From NCBI GenBank assembly GCA_016710075.1, contig JADJLO010000002.1:186001-250000 (forward strand): DNA of 64,000 nt, read 5' to 3'. The notes under the pieces were generated by a model that was not told the DNA's origin, made no database searches, and worked only from the letters and a program-made list of their open reading frames with translations. Every line of letters begins with the position of its first letter. Within the stretch, counting starts at the first letter, position 1. A program made the translations under genes and the position numbers. This DNA is from Acidobacteriota bacterium. GTDB lineage: Bacteria; Acidobacteriota; Blastocatellia; RBC074. Shown here in pieces: positions 47,483 through 56,378 of this stretch.

Positions 47483-48021
47483 TTACCTGTAGTTTTGGAA
47501 GAGGTAGTCGATGAGGGGTTCTTTTTCATCTGGAGTGACAGCGGCGCCCCAGCGCATCATCTTTTCGACCTCGCGGGTCCAGCCCGGCCGCGAGAGACGC
47601 TGCTGTGCGGTCAGGTCCAGTTCGTGGCAGAGAAGGCATCTCATCTCGAAAATCTCTTTGCCGCGACCAGGAGCCGCATTTTTGGCCGAACCGGCGGCGC
47701 TGTCTTTTGGGCCCGAAATGAGCGGCGAGGTAGTTGACGATGACCGGTTTTCATCGTCGCCGACAATGGCTCCCCAGCGGATCATCTTGTCGACCTCTTG
47801 CTTCCAGCCTTCGCGCGAAAGACGCTGCGAGATGATCAGATCGGCTTCGTGGCAGCCGATGCAGCGCATGCGAACGGTTCTGACGCCTTCGCCCTCGGGC
47901 AGATCCTGGATCATCCGCGCTGATGCATCGCCGTGGCCGGCGATCAATACCGGGATCGCCAGAGCGGCCAAGACCAATAAGATTTTGAATTTATTCGTGA
48001 AGTTACCTTAGTCTTCGACAT
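47483..48021 (-). CDS. Dihaem cytochrome c, likely sulfite dehydrogenase electron acceptor
   Basis: Two haem sites, CIGCH and CLLCH, each followed by the same module (SQRLSREGWKQEVDKMIRWG and AQQRLSRPGWTREVEKMMRW), so the protein is an internal duplication. A hydrophobic lead (LLVLAALAIPVLIAG) gives export. I take ATG 48021, which overlaps the 3' end of the sulfite-oxidase-like gene and needs one frame correction in TCAAAATC; otherwise TTG 47977 would be used. Translation coupling with the upstream gene and the oxidase partner point to a periplasmic electron carrier. The stop is at the right end of the IS605-type element. Confidence 0.75.
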
Positions 48022-49174
48022 TGATTCTCACCTTATCGATAACGTTCCAGAGATAGCCGGAAGGATTCCACTGAGGAACGACGGGCTGCATCGTCCTTTG
48101 TCGTCAGTGCGCGCGACATGAGAACGTAAGACCCCGTGAAGCGATGTTGAACTCGTATTCGAACGACTGCCATGCGTATCGCTCGCGTTCTTTGCCGAGT
48201 TTTGCCGGAAGCCAGGTGCTGCCATTGTCCATCGAGACGTCAACTCTGGCGATATTCGATTCGCCCGCCCACGAAACCTGAGAGTCTGACCTTGCCCGGT
48301 TTTGTCTTTGTGCCCTCGAGCGGGGAGTTGATGAAGGATTTGACCACGAGTCCCGTGAGTGGAACCATATCTTTGGGATCCACGGCCGAGCCCGGAGCGA
48401 CGCGCCTGTTGGGATAGCGATAGGCGGTCTTGACGAAAATCCCTCGTGCTCCTTGTCGATCACCTGCATATGGTTGAGCCATTTTACCGCGTAAGCGCCC
48501 TCCCATCCGGGGACGACGGATCTCAGCGGGAACCCGTGAAGCATCGGAATCGGTTCGCCGTTCATTTCATAGGCGATTATCGTGTCGGGGTGCATGGCCT
48601 TCTCCATCGGAACGTTGCGGATGAAGTCGGGCATCTTGCCTATAGGCTTGTCGGCTCCGTCGAGAGCGATGTATTTACCGGTGGATTTGACGCCGGCTTT
48701 TTTCAGGATGTCGGACATGCGCGCACCCGTACAGCGGGCCGTGCCCACCGCGCCCTTCTCCCACTGGATGCCCGCTACCGGGGGATCAAAAAAAGATCTG
48801 CCGTTGCCTGCGCATTCAAGCGTCACGGTGACCGTGGCGCGCGGCATCTTCTTCAATTCATCAAGAGTCAGCTCGATTGGCCGTTCGACTTCGCCATCGA
48901 TCTTCAGTTTCCATTCTTTTCCCGCTCGTTCGTCGATGGAAGGCACGTAGGTATGAGTGCGAACATAGAAGAGATCCTTCGGCGTGATCCAGCTGTTGAG
49001 CAGCCCGACCGGCGTCTCAAGATCCTCCGGCCGCAGCGACCGTATGATCAGCCTCTCTTTGCCCTTGATCAATTCCTGAGTGAAAGCGGTTCCCGGATTT
49101 CCGGGAAGATAACGGCTTAAGCCTAAAGCCGTTCCTGCTCCTGAGATACCGGCAATGAAGTCTCGACGATTCAT
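48008..49174 (-). CDS. Sulfite oxidase-family molybdopterin enzyme (several frameshifts)
   Basis: Tat signal MNRRDFIAGISGAGTALGLS. The Moco domain has KEWKLKIDGEVERPIELTLD, TVTLECAGNGRSFF with the conserved Cys that ligates Mo, GTARCTGARMSDILKKAGVK and HGFPLRSVVPGWEGAYAVKW. After about 48450 the frame changes three or four times: GFFVKTAYRYPNRRVAP-like, PLTGLVVKSFINSPLEGTKT, WAGESNIARVDVSMDNGSTW and QPVVPQWNPSGYLWNVIDKV, ending at 48008. Corrected length about 388 residues, as in the family. ATG 49174 has GAGG upstream. SorA/SoxC-like role is inferred; substrate could be sulfite. Confidence 0.8.
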
Positions 49175-49398
49175 TATGCGTCCTCTTTGATGGTTTTTAT
49201 TCGGAAACTTTGTATTCGTAAAACGACTGCCGATTCTATTCGCTGCGCCCCTTGCGGTCAATCTGGATAAGAAGATCCTGGGTTACGGAGAGACGATCGG
49301 ATAAATCGCGGTGTTGCCGGAAAGATGCCCTGATTGACACCCCGATTGACACTCTGTCGGAGCGGCTTCTACAATTAAACTTCAGATGGATTCGAGAA

Positions 49399-50058
49399 AT
49401 GAAGAATGATGAATCAATGATAGATGAGTTGCAGAAAAGTTATCTGGAGAAAAAAAGTGATATCCAGGCTCGTCTTGATGATTTTGTCGAGGTGGGCGCT
49501 TTGGGAGATGACGGGAGATTGTTTGAGGAGCTGGTCTACTGCATCTTCACTGCCGGGGCGAGCGCGAGGATGGGATTGAACTCGCTCGAGCGCGTCAGCC
49601 CGCATCTGCTCACAGGGACTCATCGGAGATTGATGAAACTACTGACCGGAGCTCACCGTTATCCACGGGCGCGCTCGGGCTATGTTGTCCATACGCGGAA
49701 ATATCTCAAAGATTCATGCGGTCTGCGCCTTCGTGAAAAACTCGATTCATTCGCTGATGACACCGAAGCCAGAAGGGATTTTCTGGCGCGCAACCCGGGG
49801 ATCAAAGGCATTGGCTACAAGGAAGCCAGCCATTATCTGCGAAACATCGGTTATAAAGGCTATGCCATCCTGGACAAGCATATTCTCAGGTCACTTCATG
49901 CATACGAAGTGATAGATTCTCCAAGGCCGCCGGCGACCAAAAAAAAGTACCTCGCTGTCGAGGAGAATATGAGAGAATTCGCCGCCAGGATAAAAATTGA
50001 TTTCGATGAACTGGATCTTCTGCTCTGGTCGAACAAAACAGGCGAGATTTTGAAATGA
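49399..50058 (+). CDS. N-glycosylase/DNA lyase (Ogg2 type)
   Basis: Repairs 8-oxoguanine in DNA. The helix-hairpin-helix motif is GIKGIGYKEASHYLRNIGYK, with the likely catalytic Lys in GYKEA, followed by YAILDKHILRSLHAYEV. FEELVYCIFTAGASARMGL and the LDLLLWSNKTGEILK ending fit the Ogg2 family of archaea and some bacteria, as does the length of about 219 residues. ATG 49399 is chosen; the frame is open upstream to 49252 without similarity. The end overlaps the start of the next gene. Confidence 0.88.
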   Translation: MKNDESMIDELQKSYLEKKSDIQARLDDFVEVGALGDDGRLFEELVYCIFTAGASARMGLNSLERVSPHLLTGTHRRLMKLLTGAHRYPRARSGYVVHTRKYLKDSCGLRLREKLDSFADDTEARRDFLARNPGIKGIGYKEASHYLRNIGYKGYAILDKHILRSLHAYEVIDSPRPPATKKKYLAVEENMREFAARIKIDFDELDLLLWSNKTGEILK

Positions 50059-51718
50059 ATCGAAGCCAATGGGAGAATAGGGTGCAAATTATGAAAAAAG
50101 CTCTGCGGGTAATAATGGTTCTCTTTTCAGTTGCGTTGGTTTCCCAGTGCCTGGGCGTCACTACATTTGCTCAGATGCGCGGCAGGGCTTTAAAGCGCGC
50201 CGGGAAGGAGATGCGAGAGGCGAATTTCAAAGAGGCGGAAAGGATCTACCTCCAGCTTCTTGAGCAGGACCAGGCCGACAAGGATGCCCGGCTCCGGATT
50301 GAGCTTCGCCATGATCAAGCAGGGCAGACTGCAGGATTCGTATGAACAGGCCGCCCAGGTATTGAGCGCCGACCCGTTGAGTGCGAGGGCGCATTCCCTG
50401 CTGGGAACCTCGCTGCTCCGATCCGGCGAGTTCCGCAATTCAATCGAATCTCTCTACACTGCTTTGAAACTCAATGACAGCGAGGCTCTGGCCCTTGCCG
50501 GTCTCTCGGATATCGAATATTTCGAAAACCGGCCGCGGAGGGCTTATGAAGGTTTGAAGCGGGCCGTGACTCTCGACCCATACGAGCCGGACTATTATGT
50601 GTCGCTGGCGCGGGCAAGCTCCAGACTTGAGTACTATACCGAAGCCGCGGAAGCGTATCAGAAATTTCTCGATGTCTCGCCAAAAACCGACGCGGAGCGA
50701 AGAGCGCGAATCAAGGGGCTGATAGATTTTTATCGATACCTCGGCAGCACGAAGATTCACCGCCCGGGCGGTAAAGAGATCTCGACCGTGCCTTTTGACA
50801 TCGTCAATAATCGTCCATTCATCGATGTCAAGGTCAATGGAAAAGGTCCGTTGCGTTTTGTCATCGATACGGGTGCGAGTCTGTCTGTCATCTCGGTCAA
50901 GACCGCGCAAAAACTTGGCATCAAGTCGGTTGCCAAAGGCGGGAATGCGCGGGCAATCGGAGGCACCGGGACCTTCCCGATACTTTATGGGCTGCTCGAC
51001 TCGATGATGATCGGTGAAACTAAAATTGAGTCAGTCCCGGTATATATTCGCACGGTTCACAGCACTGATGATGCCCCTGAGGCTGAGCGGGCAGACGGGT
51101 ATATCGGATTATCGATGCTCGGATCGTTCGCTATGACGCTCGATTATAAGGCAAAAGCGATGACTCTGGATCGGAGTCAAATCAGTGATGACGCCGCTGC
51201 TGCAAAACCGGATGCTTCTAAATCCGGCGAGAAAAAAGAGGCGGAAGCAAGCCCGGTCCCGCCTGGTTTGGTAGATTATGAAATCCCGATTCGCAGCACC
51301 AGCGGGGGCTGGCCAGCGCCGAGACCAATCTTCCGGGACTGGACCATCCTCTCAATTTCATCATTGACACGGGTGCGACCATCAGCGTTATTTCCAAATC
51401 CGCCGTCAAGCGAAACAGTCTCGAAGGGCTGAAGCTCGCGGGCGAGACTTTCAGGTTATCGGCGCGGCCGGAATCGAGGAGGGCGCCGAAGCCCTCGGTC
51501 TCTCCACGCTGACCGTCAGCGGCCTGAGAAAAATGAACTCGCGGGCGCTGATACTCGATCTCGAAGCAGTCAATGAGACTTCTGGTTTTGAACAGCATGG
51601 AATCCTGGGGGGAGATTATCTGTCGAATTTCAAGATCGTACTCGATCTGAGACGCTATCAATTCAAGCTGACTCCGCAGAACCCTGCCATCAGCGTCGCG
51701 GCTGAAAAGAAGTCCTAG
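50055..51718 (+). CDS. TPR protein with two retropepsin-like aspartyl protease domains (frameshifts)
   Basis: Exported (signal around KKALRVIMVLFSVALVSQCL); ATG 50055 overlaps the glycosylase stop, ATG 50091 is the alternative. Frame changes near 50300, 51315 and 51455. After correction: TPR units (AERIYLQLLEQDQADKDARL, SYEQAAQVLSADPLSARAHS), then aspartyl protease domain 1 with VIDTGASLSVIS and GYIGLSMLGSFAMTLDYKAK, a Lys/Ala/Pro linker, then domain 2 with FIIDTGATISVISKSAVKRN and GILGGDYLSNFKIVLDLRRY. Each DTGA motif is retropepsin-like, so the pair might form one intramolecular dimer active site. Such proteins are common in Acidobacteriota; substrate unknown. Confidence 0.8.
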
Positions 51719-51740
51719 CTGTAATTTAACGGTTAATCGT

Positions 51741-52202
51741 ATGATCACCAGCATCTACCTTGAGACATCGGTCATCGGCGCATACCTCGACAAGGGGGAA
51801 TCGTTTCGTCGCGACCTGACCATACGCTGGTGGGAGCACGAGCTGGGAAATTATCGCGCCTTCATTTCACCACTCGTCGAACGCGAACTGGAGCGGACGC
51901 GCGAGCCCTATCGTCACAGCTATCTTCAGTTGATCAAGTCTCTTCCTCAACTGGAGGTTACCGACGAAGCCGCCATTCTCGCGGAAGGTTATATCTCGCG
52001 CTGGATCTTCCAGCGCAAACTTCTGGGCGATGCGCTTCATGTCGCGCTTGCCTCGTTTCATAAAGTGGATTATCTGGTAACCTGGAATTTCGGATTCCTG
52101 GCCAATGTCCATAGACAGGCCCGAATCAAATTGTTCAATACCGCGGCCGGGTTTTTCGTTCCCGAAATTGTGACTCCGGAATTTCTCGTCAGCGAATTAT
52201 GA
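51741..52202 (+). CDS. PIN-domain toxin
   Basis: 153-residue PIN-like ribonuclease. Acidic positions are YLETSVIGAY (Glu replacing the usual Asp), SPLVERELERT and LLGDALHVALAS, with TWNFGFLAN as the fourth motif. In this arrangement the toxin gene comes first and a small gene follows. ATG 51741 follows the aspartyl protease gene by 22 bases. Confidence 0.82.
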   Translation: MITSIYLETSVIGAYLDKGESFRRDLTIRWWEHELGNYRAFISPLVERELERTREPYRHSYLQLIKSLPQLEVTDEAAILAEGYISRWIFQRKLLGDALHVALASFHKVDYLVTWNFGFLANVHRQARIKLFNTAAGFFVPEIVTPEFLVSEL

Positions 52203-52224
52203 TTCGAGTTTTGAAATTGCCACT

Positions 52225-52437
52225 ATGTATCAAAGACCAAGATTTCTTGAGGAACTGCATGCGATCCGTGAAGAGATGGCGCGCGAATGCGATTACGATG
52301 TCGATCTGTTTGCCGAGATGGTTCGCAGCAAACATGTTCCCGATCGCGGCCCGGTCCGCAATATTCGCGGGGTTCGCCGCGCTGCTCCGCCAAACCCCGT
52401 TTTGCTGAAAAAAGCGCCCCGTAAGAAGAAGGGATGA
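52225..52437 (+). CDS. Small protein, probable antitoxin to the PIN toxin
   Basis: 70 residues; RFLEELHAIREEMARECDYD and VDLFAEMVRSKH resemble small antitoxins beside PIN genes (pattern xxIRExx...Dxxxxxx). The basic, proline-rich C-terminus (PRKKKG) may be the DNA-binding or toxin-binding end. It starts 22 bases after the toxin. Reversed order (toxin first). Confidence 0.6.
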   Translation: MYQRPRFLEELHAIREEMARECDYDVDLFAEMVRSKHVPDRGPVRNIRGVRRAAPPNPVLLKKAPRKKKG

Positions 52438-52506
52438 GAAGTTTGCCAATCGGATACTTTTGATTGCAACAGGAAAGAGATTTGAGTCTGGAAGTTTTGT
52501 GATTTT

Positions 52507-53288
52507 ATGGGTGAGCCTTTTGATGCAATAGGTTTTAAAGTGACGGATGAAGCTTCTTACCAGGCGCTTGCGGAAGAGGCGCATCAGCGTGGGACGCTGA
52601 GCCTTTCACGTCGTTCGGCCGGAGTTCTTCACGGTTGCTGCTGGAGTCTGGGGTCGGGCCTTGAAGTCTGGACTGTGCTCTATGAGTCGCCGGAAGGGCT
52701 CTTTTACGCCGACTGCCGGCCAGCATTCCGCTCAAAACATGTCTTCAGTTTTTATCCTGGGAAGTGGTCGAATACGAGCAGGATGGTGAAGCCGTGGCCC
52801 GCGGCACGACCACGGATTCAGGAATAGAGATGCTTTTCGAGCTGCAGAACATCACCGAAGTCAGCATTCAGGATTTGCGAGCGCAGACCATTGTCGCCGC
52901 AGTCTCAGGGCTGGCCTACAAGGCAAGCATCTCCTCGCGCCCCGGCGATTCGGTTTTCACACCTCTGACCTTGAAACATCCCAAAAAGAAGCATGCCGAG
53001 AACGATTATGCCATTCGCGGCCGGATAGTTTCGTGGCGCGTGCTCAAGAATCAACATACGACCAGCGATCTTATCTGGATCGATGTCGATCTTGGACAAT
53101 TCGCTCTGGAACTGCTCGTCAACCGATCCGATCTCAAGGGGGAATTGAAAAGTGGCGGATGGCTTTCCGCCGATGTCTGGCTGCAGGGACATATCCTCAA
53201 CGAAAAGGATCTTCAATTGCGCTACGAGGGAATTGATCGCCGTATGAACAAAGCCGACCATTGGATCAAACTGCGTCGCCGGAACTGA
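52507..53288 (+). CDS. Conserved protein of unknown function (one frameshift)
   Basis: A shift at a GGG run near 52758 links FDAIGFKVTDEASYQALAEE and VLHGCCWSLGSGLEVWTVLY to VVEYEQDGEAVARGTTTDSG and GRIVSWRVLKNQHTTSDLIW. The corrected 260-residue protein has no signal peptide, no helix in the membrane and no motif I know. Alpha/beta mix with several Trp. Not tied to neighbours by spacing. Function unknown. Confidence 0.55.
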
Positions 53289-53289
53289 T

Positions 53290-53497
53290 GAAACAGAACA
53301 CGAAACAGTAAATACTCAGCCATTTGCGGGCAATAGCAACTGAAACAATTTAGATTCTCGAATTCACCTTGTTACAAATAACCGCAAGCGAGACGCTTGC
53401 GCCCCAGCTCGTTAGCTAAAGTCCGGATTCTGATCCGGATAAGTTGATTTCCAGATCTGTACGTGGACATTTTGAAAATTTCGTCTGTTTCGTAATC
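53290..53497. repeat. Type-A repeat, copy 8, with an extra palindrome
   Basis: Left arm GAAACAGAACACGAAACAG is degenerate; right arm ATTTCGTCTGTTTCGTAATC at 53478-53497 is intact. In between, GCAAGCG-AGA-CGCTTGC (53384-53400) is a short hairpin from a different repeat type. Confidence 0.7.
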
Positions 53498-53505
53498 TGA
53501 TAGAT

Positions 53506-54861
53506 ATGACCTCGATTCTGACAGCGCGATGGTTGCTTCCGATAACTTCTCCGCCGATCGACGGAGGCGCGGTTGCCATTGAAAACGAATTGATCCTTGA
53601 AATCGGGAACCTGCAGGAGCTGCAGAAAAGATATCCTGATGCATCGGTGCGGGACTTCGGCAACTGCGCGATTCTTCCGGGACTGGTCAACGTCCACACA
53701 CATCTGGAGCTCACCGTTTTTCGCGGCCGCCTTGAAGAGAGCCATTTTCAGAGCTGGATCCGCCGGCTGATCACGCTCAAGGCTGAGAGGCTCACCACCG
53801 ACGACCTGATGCTGAGCGCCAGACTGGGCTGCATCGAATCGATCAGGTCCGGTGTCACAACCCTTGCCGACACTTCGGATTCGAGCGGACCGATCATTGC
53901 GCTGATTGAAAGCGGCTTGAGAGGCTCTATTTTTCAGGAAGTGTTCGGGCCGGATGAATTGCAGGCAGGATCGAGCCTCGAAGGGCTCAAGGCCCGGCTT
54001 GATGCTCATGCTGAAAGACTCAACTCGGCAGGCAGGGAAGCGCAAAACAGAATTACCGTCGGGGTCTCGCCACATGCGCCTTACTCGGTCTCAGCGAAAC
54101 TCTATCAAGCAGTTGCGCGACTGGCTCTCGATCAAAAACTCGACGTCGCCATCCACGCTGCGGAATCGGCGGATGAGGCTGCACTTCTCAGAGACGGCGG
54201 CGGAGCGTTCGGCGAATCACTCCACCGCCGCGAGATCAGATTCGATCCTCCGGGATGCTCGACAATCGGTTATTTCGACAGGCTTGGAGTCCTCGACACC
54301 TCGCCGCTCCTGATCCACTGCGTAACTATTGATGAATCGGACATCGCTCTGATGGCGGCGAAAAAAGCCAGGGTGGCTCACTGCCCGAAATCGAATGCGA
54401 AATTCGGCCACGGTGTGGCGCCCTTGAATCTGTTGAGGCAGGCAGGCTTGCCGGTCGGCCTTGGGACCGACAGCGCGGCCAGCAACAACAACCTTGATCT
54501 CATTGAAGAAGCCCGCTTCTGCTCCATGATTGCCCGGGCCGAGCGGAAAGATGCCGCGGTATGCTCTGCCGATGAGATGCTGAGAATGATGACAATCGAT
54601 GGTGCTCGCACCCTCGGGATCGATCACACGATCGGCTCCATCGAACCGGGCAAACAGGCCGACCTCATCGTTGTCGATCTGAATAACCCTCACAACCTGC
54701 CGTCGTACGATCCCGCAACCGCCATCATTTTCAGCAGCTCCGGACGTGATGTGATCATGACTATGGTGGCGGGAAGAGTGCTCTACTCAGACGGGCTCGT
54801 CTCCTCCATCGATGAGAAGCTGGTCGGAGAACAGATTCTTGAGATCCAAAACCGCCTGTGA
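53506..54861 (+). CDS. Amidohydrolase, aminodeoxyfutalosine/SAH deaminase-like
   Basis: Cytosolic metal-dependent deaminase of 451 residues. Metal ligands: VNVHTHLELTVFRG (HxH), DVAIHAAES (His), LLIHCVTIDES (His) and GLGTDSAASNNNLDL (Asp). The NVHTHLELTVFRGRLEESHF and WIRRLITLKAERL pattern resembles aminodeoxyfutalosine deaminase (MqnX) of the menaquinone pathway. S-adenosylhomocysteine/methylthioadenosine deaminase and guanine deaminase-like activity remain possible. No other mqn gene is close. The start ATG 53506 lies eight bases after the repeat. Confidence 0.72.
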   Translation: MTSILTARWLLPITSPPIDGGAVAIENELILEIGNLQELQKRYPDASVRDFGNCAILPGLVNVHTHLELTVFRGRLEESHFQSWIRRLITLKAERLTTDDLMLSARLGCIESIRSGVTTLADTSDSSGPIIALIESGLRGSIFQEVFGPDELQAGSSLEGLKARLDAHAERLNSAGREAQNRITVGVSPHAPYSVSAKLYQAVARLALDQKLDVAIHAAESADEAALLRDGGGAFGESLHRREIRFDPPGCSTIGYFDRLGVLDTSPLLIHCVTIDESDIALMAAKKARVAHCPKSNAKFGHGVAPLNLLRQAGLPVGLGTDSAASNNNLDLIEEARFCSMIARAERKDAAVCSADEMLRMMTIDGARTLGIDHTIGSIEPGKQADLIVVDLNNPHNLPSYDPATAIIFSSSGRDVIMTMVAGRVLYSDGLVSSIDEKLVGEQILEIQNRL

Positions 54862-54885
54862 ATCATCACTCAACAGCAAGTAACC

Positions 54886-55809
54886 TCAGATCCCTATCAG
54901 CCCGGCCCGGATTAAAAATAACGAGATGGTGCCGACCAGCAGCCAGAGGATGACTCCCTGAAGCAGAGGCCTGACTCCGACTTTGCGCAGCGTGGCGACC
55001 GAGATTCCGCTGCCGATCAGAAAGAGCGTGATCGTCAAACCGATTCTTGCCAGCCTGTAGATCAGCGAATAGAAGTCATGACCGGCAGGCACGTAGCTGT
55101 TGATGACTGCGGCAAGACAGAAAAAAAGGATGAACCATGGCCATTGGATCTTCGCATCCTGTCGTTTGAACCAGGCCGTTCCGACCGCAACCGGGACTAT
55201 CCACAGCGCGCGCGCCAGCTTCACGGTCGTTCCCACTGCCAGCGCCCCGGCTCCATATTTTGACGCAGCTCCAACCACCGAACTCGTATCGTGAATCGCC
55301 AGCGCGGCCCATAAGCCGAATTGGGACTGGCTCAAGCCCGCCCATAACCCGATGGCTGGGAAGACAAGCAGCGCAACCGAATTGAGAATAAATACCGTCC
55401 CCAGTGAGACGCTCATCTCCTCTTCCTTTGCCCCGGCAACAGGGCCGACCGCTGCAATCGCACTCCCGCCGCAGATGGCCGTCCCCACCGAGATCAGCAG
55501 CGCGCTGGTCGATTCGATCTTTAAAATGCGCCCCAGCAGCATCCCTGCCGCCATCGTTGCCGCGATACCTATAGCCGTGTAGATGAAACCCGACCGTCCG
55601 GCGTGCAACACCTCAGACAGGTTCATCCCGAAACCCAGGCCCACCACGCTGGCCTGCAGCAGCGTCTTCGTCAGCGCTTTAGTCTGTTTGGCATATGGAT
55701 TGTGGACCAGAAGCCCGAAGGCAAGCCCGATCGCCAGCGCAAGCGGAGGCGATGACCACGGAGAGACAATTACTAAAAGGCAGCAGAAATAGACGATCTT
55801 TGGGAACAT
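54886..55809 (-). CDS. YeiH-family putative sulfate exporter
   Basis: 307-residue polytopic protein (about ten hydrophobic segments) of the UPF0324/YeiH family. The VVGLGFGMNLSEVLHAGRSG, LISVGTAICGGSAIAAVGPV and AIHDTSSVVGAASKYG motifs are typical. Members are called putative sulfate exporters. A sulfite-oxidase-like gene lies 6 kb upstream, but there is no operon link. It is convergent with the amidohydrolase gene; the gap is 24 bases. Confidence 0.85.
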   Translation of the reverse strand: MFPKIVYFCCLLVIVSPWSSPPLALAIGLAFGLLVHNPYAKQTKALTKTLLQASVVGLGFGMNLSEVLHAGRSGFIYTAIGIAATMAAGMLLGRILKIESTSALLISVGTAICGGSAIAAVGPVAGAKEEEMSVSLGTVFILNSVALLVFPAIGLWAGLSQSQFGLWAALAIHDTSSVVGAASKYGAGALAVGTTVKLARALWIVPVAVGTAWFKRQDAKIQWPWFILFFCLAAVINSYVPAGHDFYSLIYRLARIGLTITLFLIGSGISVATLRKVGVRPLLQGVILWLLVGTISLFLIRAGLIGI

Positions 55810-56378
55810 GCCCCGCAGTATAAGCAGTCAGGGCCGAATGTGTCTAATCAATCAACAGGCTCATCAAGATCGATCTCGCCGGGTTTCCTCCGTCCAATCC
55901 ACCCGAGCACGGCCTGTTCAATCAATAACATTTATTACTACTGTTGTTACCCGGTCTGTGGAATAACCGGTATTGGGTGATTTTACGCAATTCTGGTGAT
56001 ATTCCCCATTCTTATGACCCTATAAGGAGATTTTATAGGTGAAATTCCGCTAATTCCAATTCGAAAAAGGGAAATCGGGAACTCCGGAAGAATCATTACA
56101 GGGAAGACCGGTATTCCTTGTCAGAACTGTAAGCACAGTCTTTTCAACAATAAATTTAACGCTTTAATAAGTCGGGCAATTTTCGACAATCGCTCGCAGG
56201 TAATTGAGCCAGCGGAATGCATATTGCATCAAGAGACTCAAATTATCCATGCAATTTTTTGAAGCTTATGAGTCATTGGCAATCAAAAAAATGAAAAAGC
56301 TTCATTTGAGAAAAGTGAGAAAGGTCAGGTGTCGCAAAAACATGTATGTAATGCGATGAAAAAGTGAAAGGAGGTTTT
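55810..56378. other. Hydrogenase upstream region
   Basis: 569 bases without a recognisable gene. ACCGGTATT occurs twice (55966-55974, 56107-56115). The last 200 bases are A-rich. No clear sigma54 -24/-12 (GG/GC spacing) or sigma70 box was found. A strong AAAGGAGG ribosome-binding site at 56367-56374 sets the hyaA start. Confidence 0.5.

Noticed and set aside
55810..56378. Sigma54 promoter for the hydrogenase
   Set aside because: No GG-N10-GC pattern with flanking consensus was seen.
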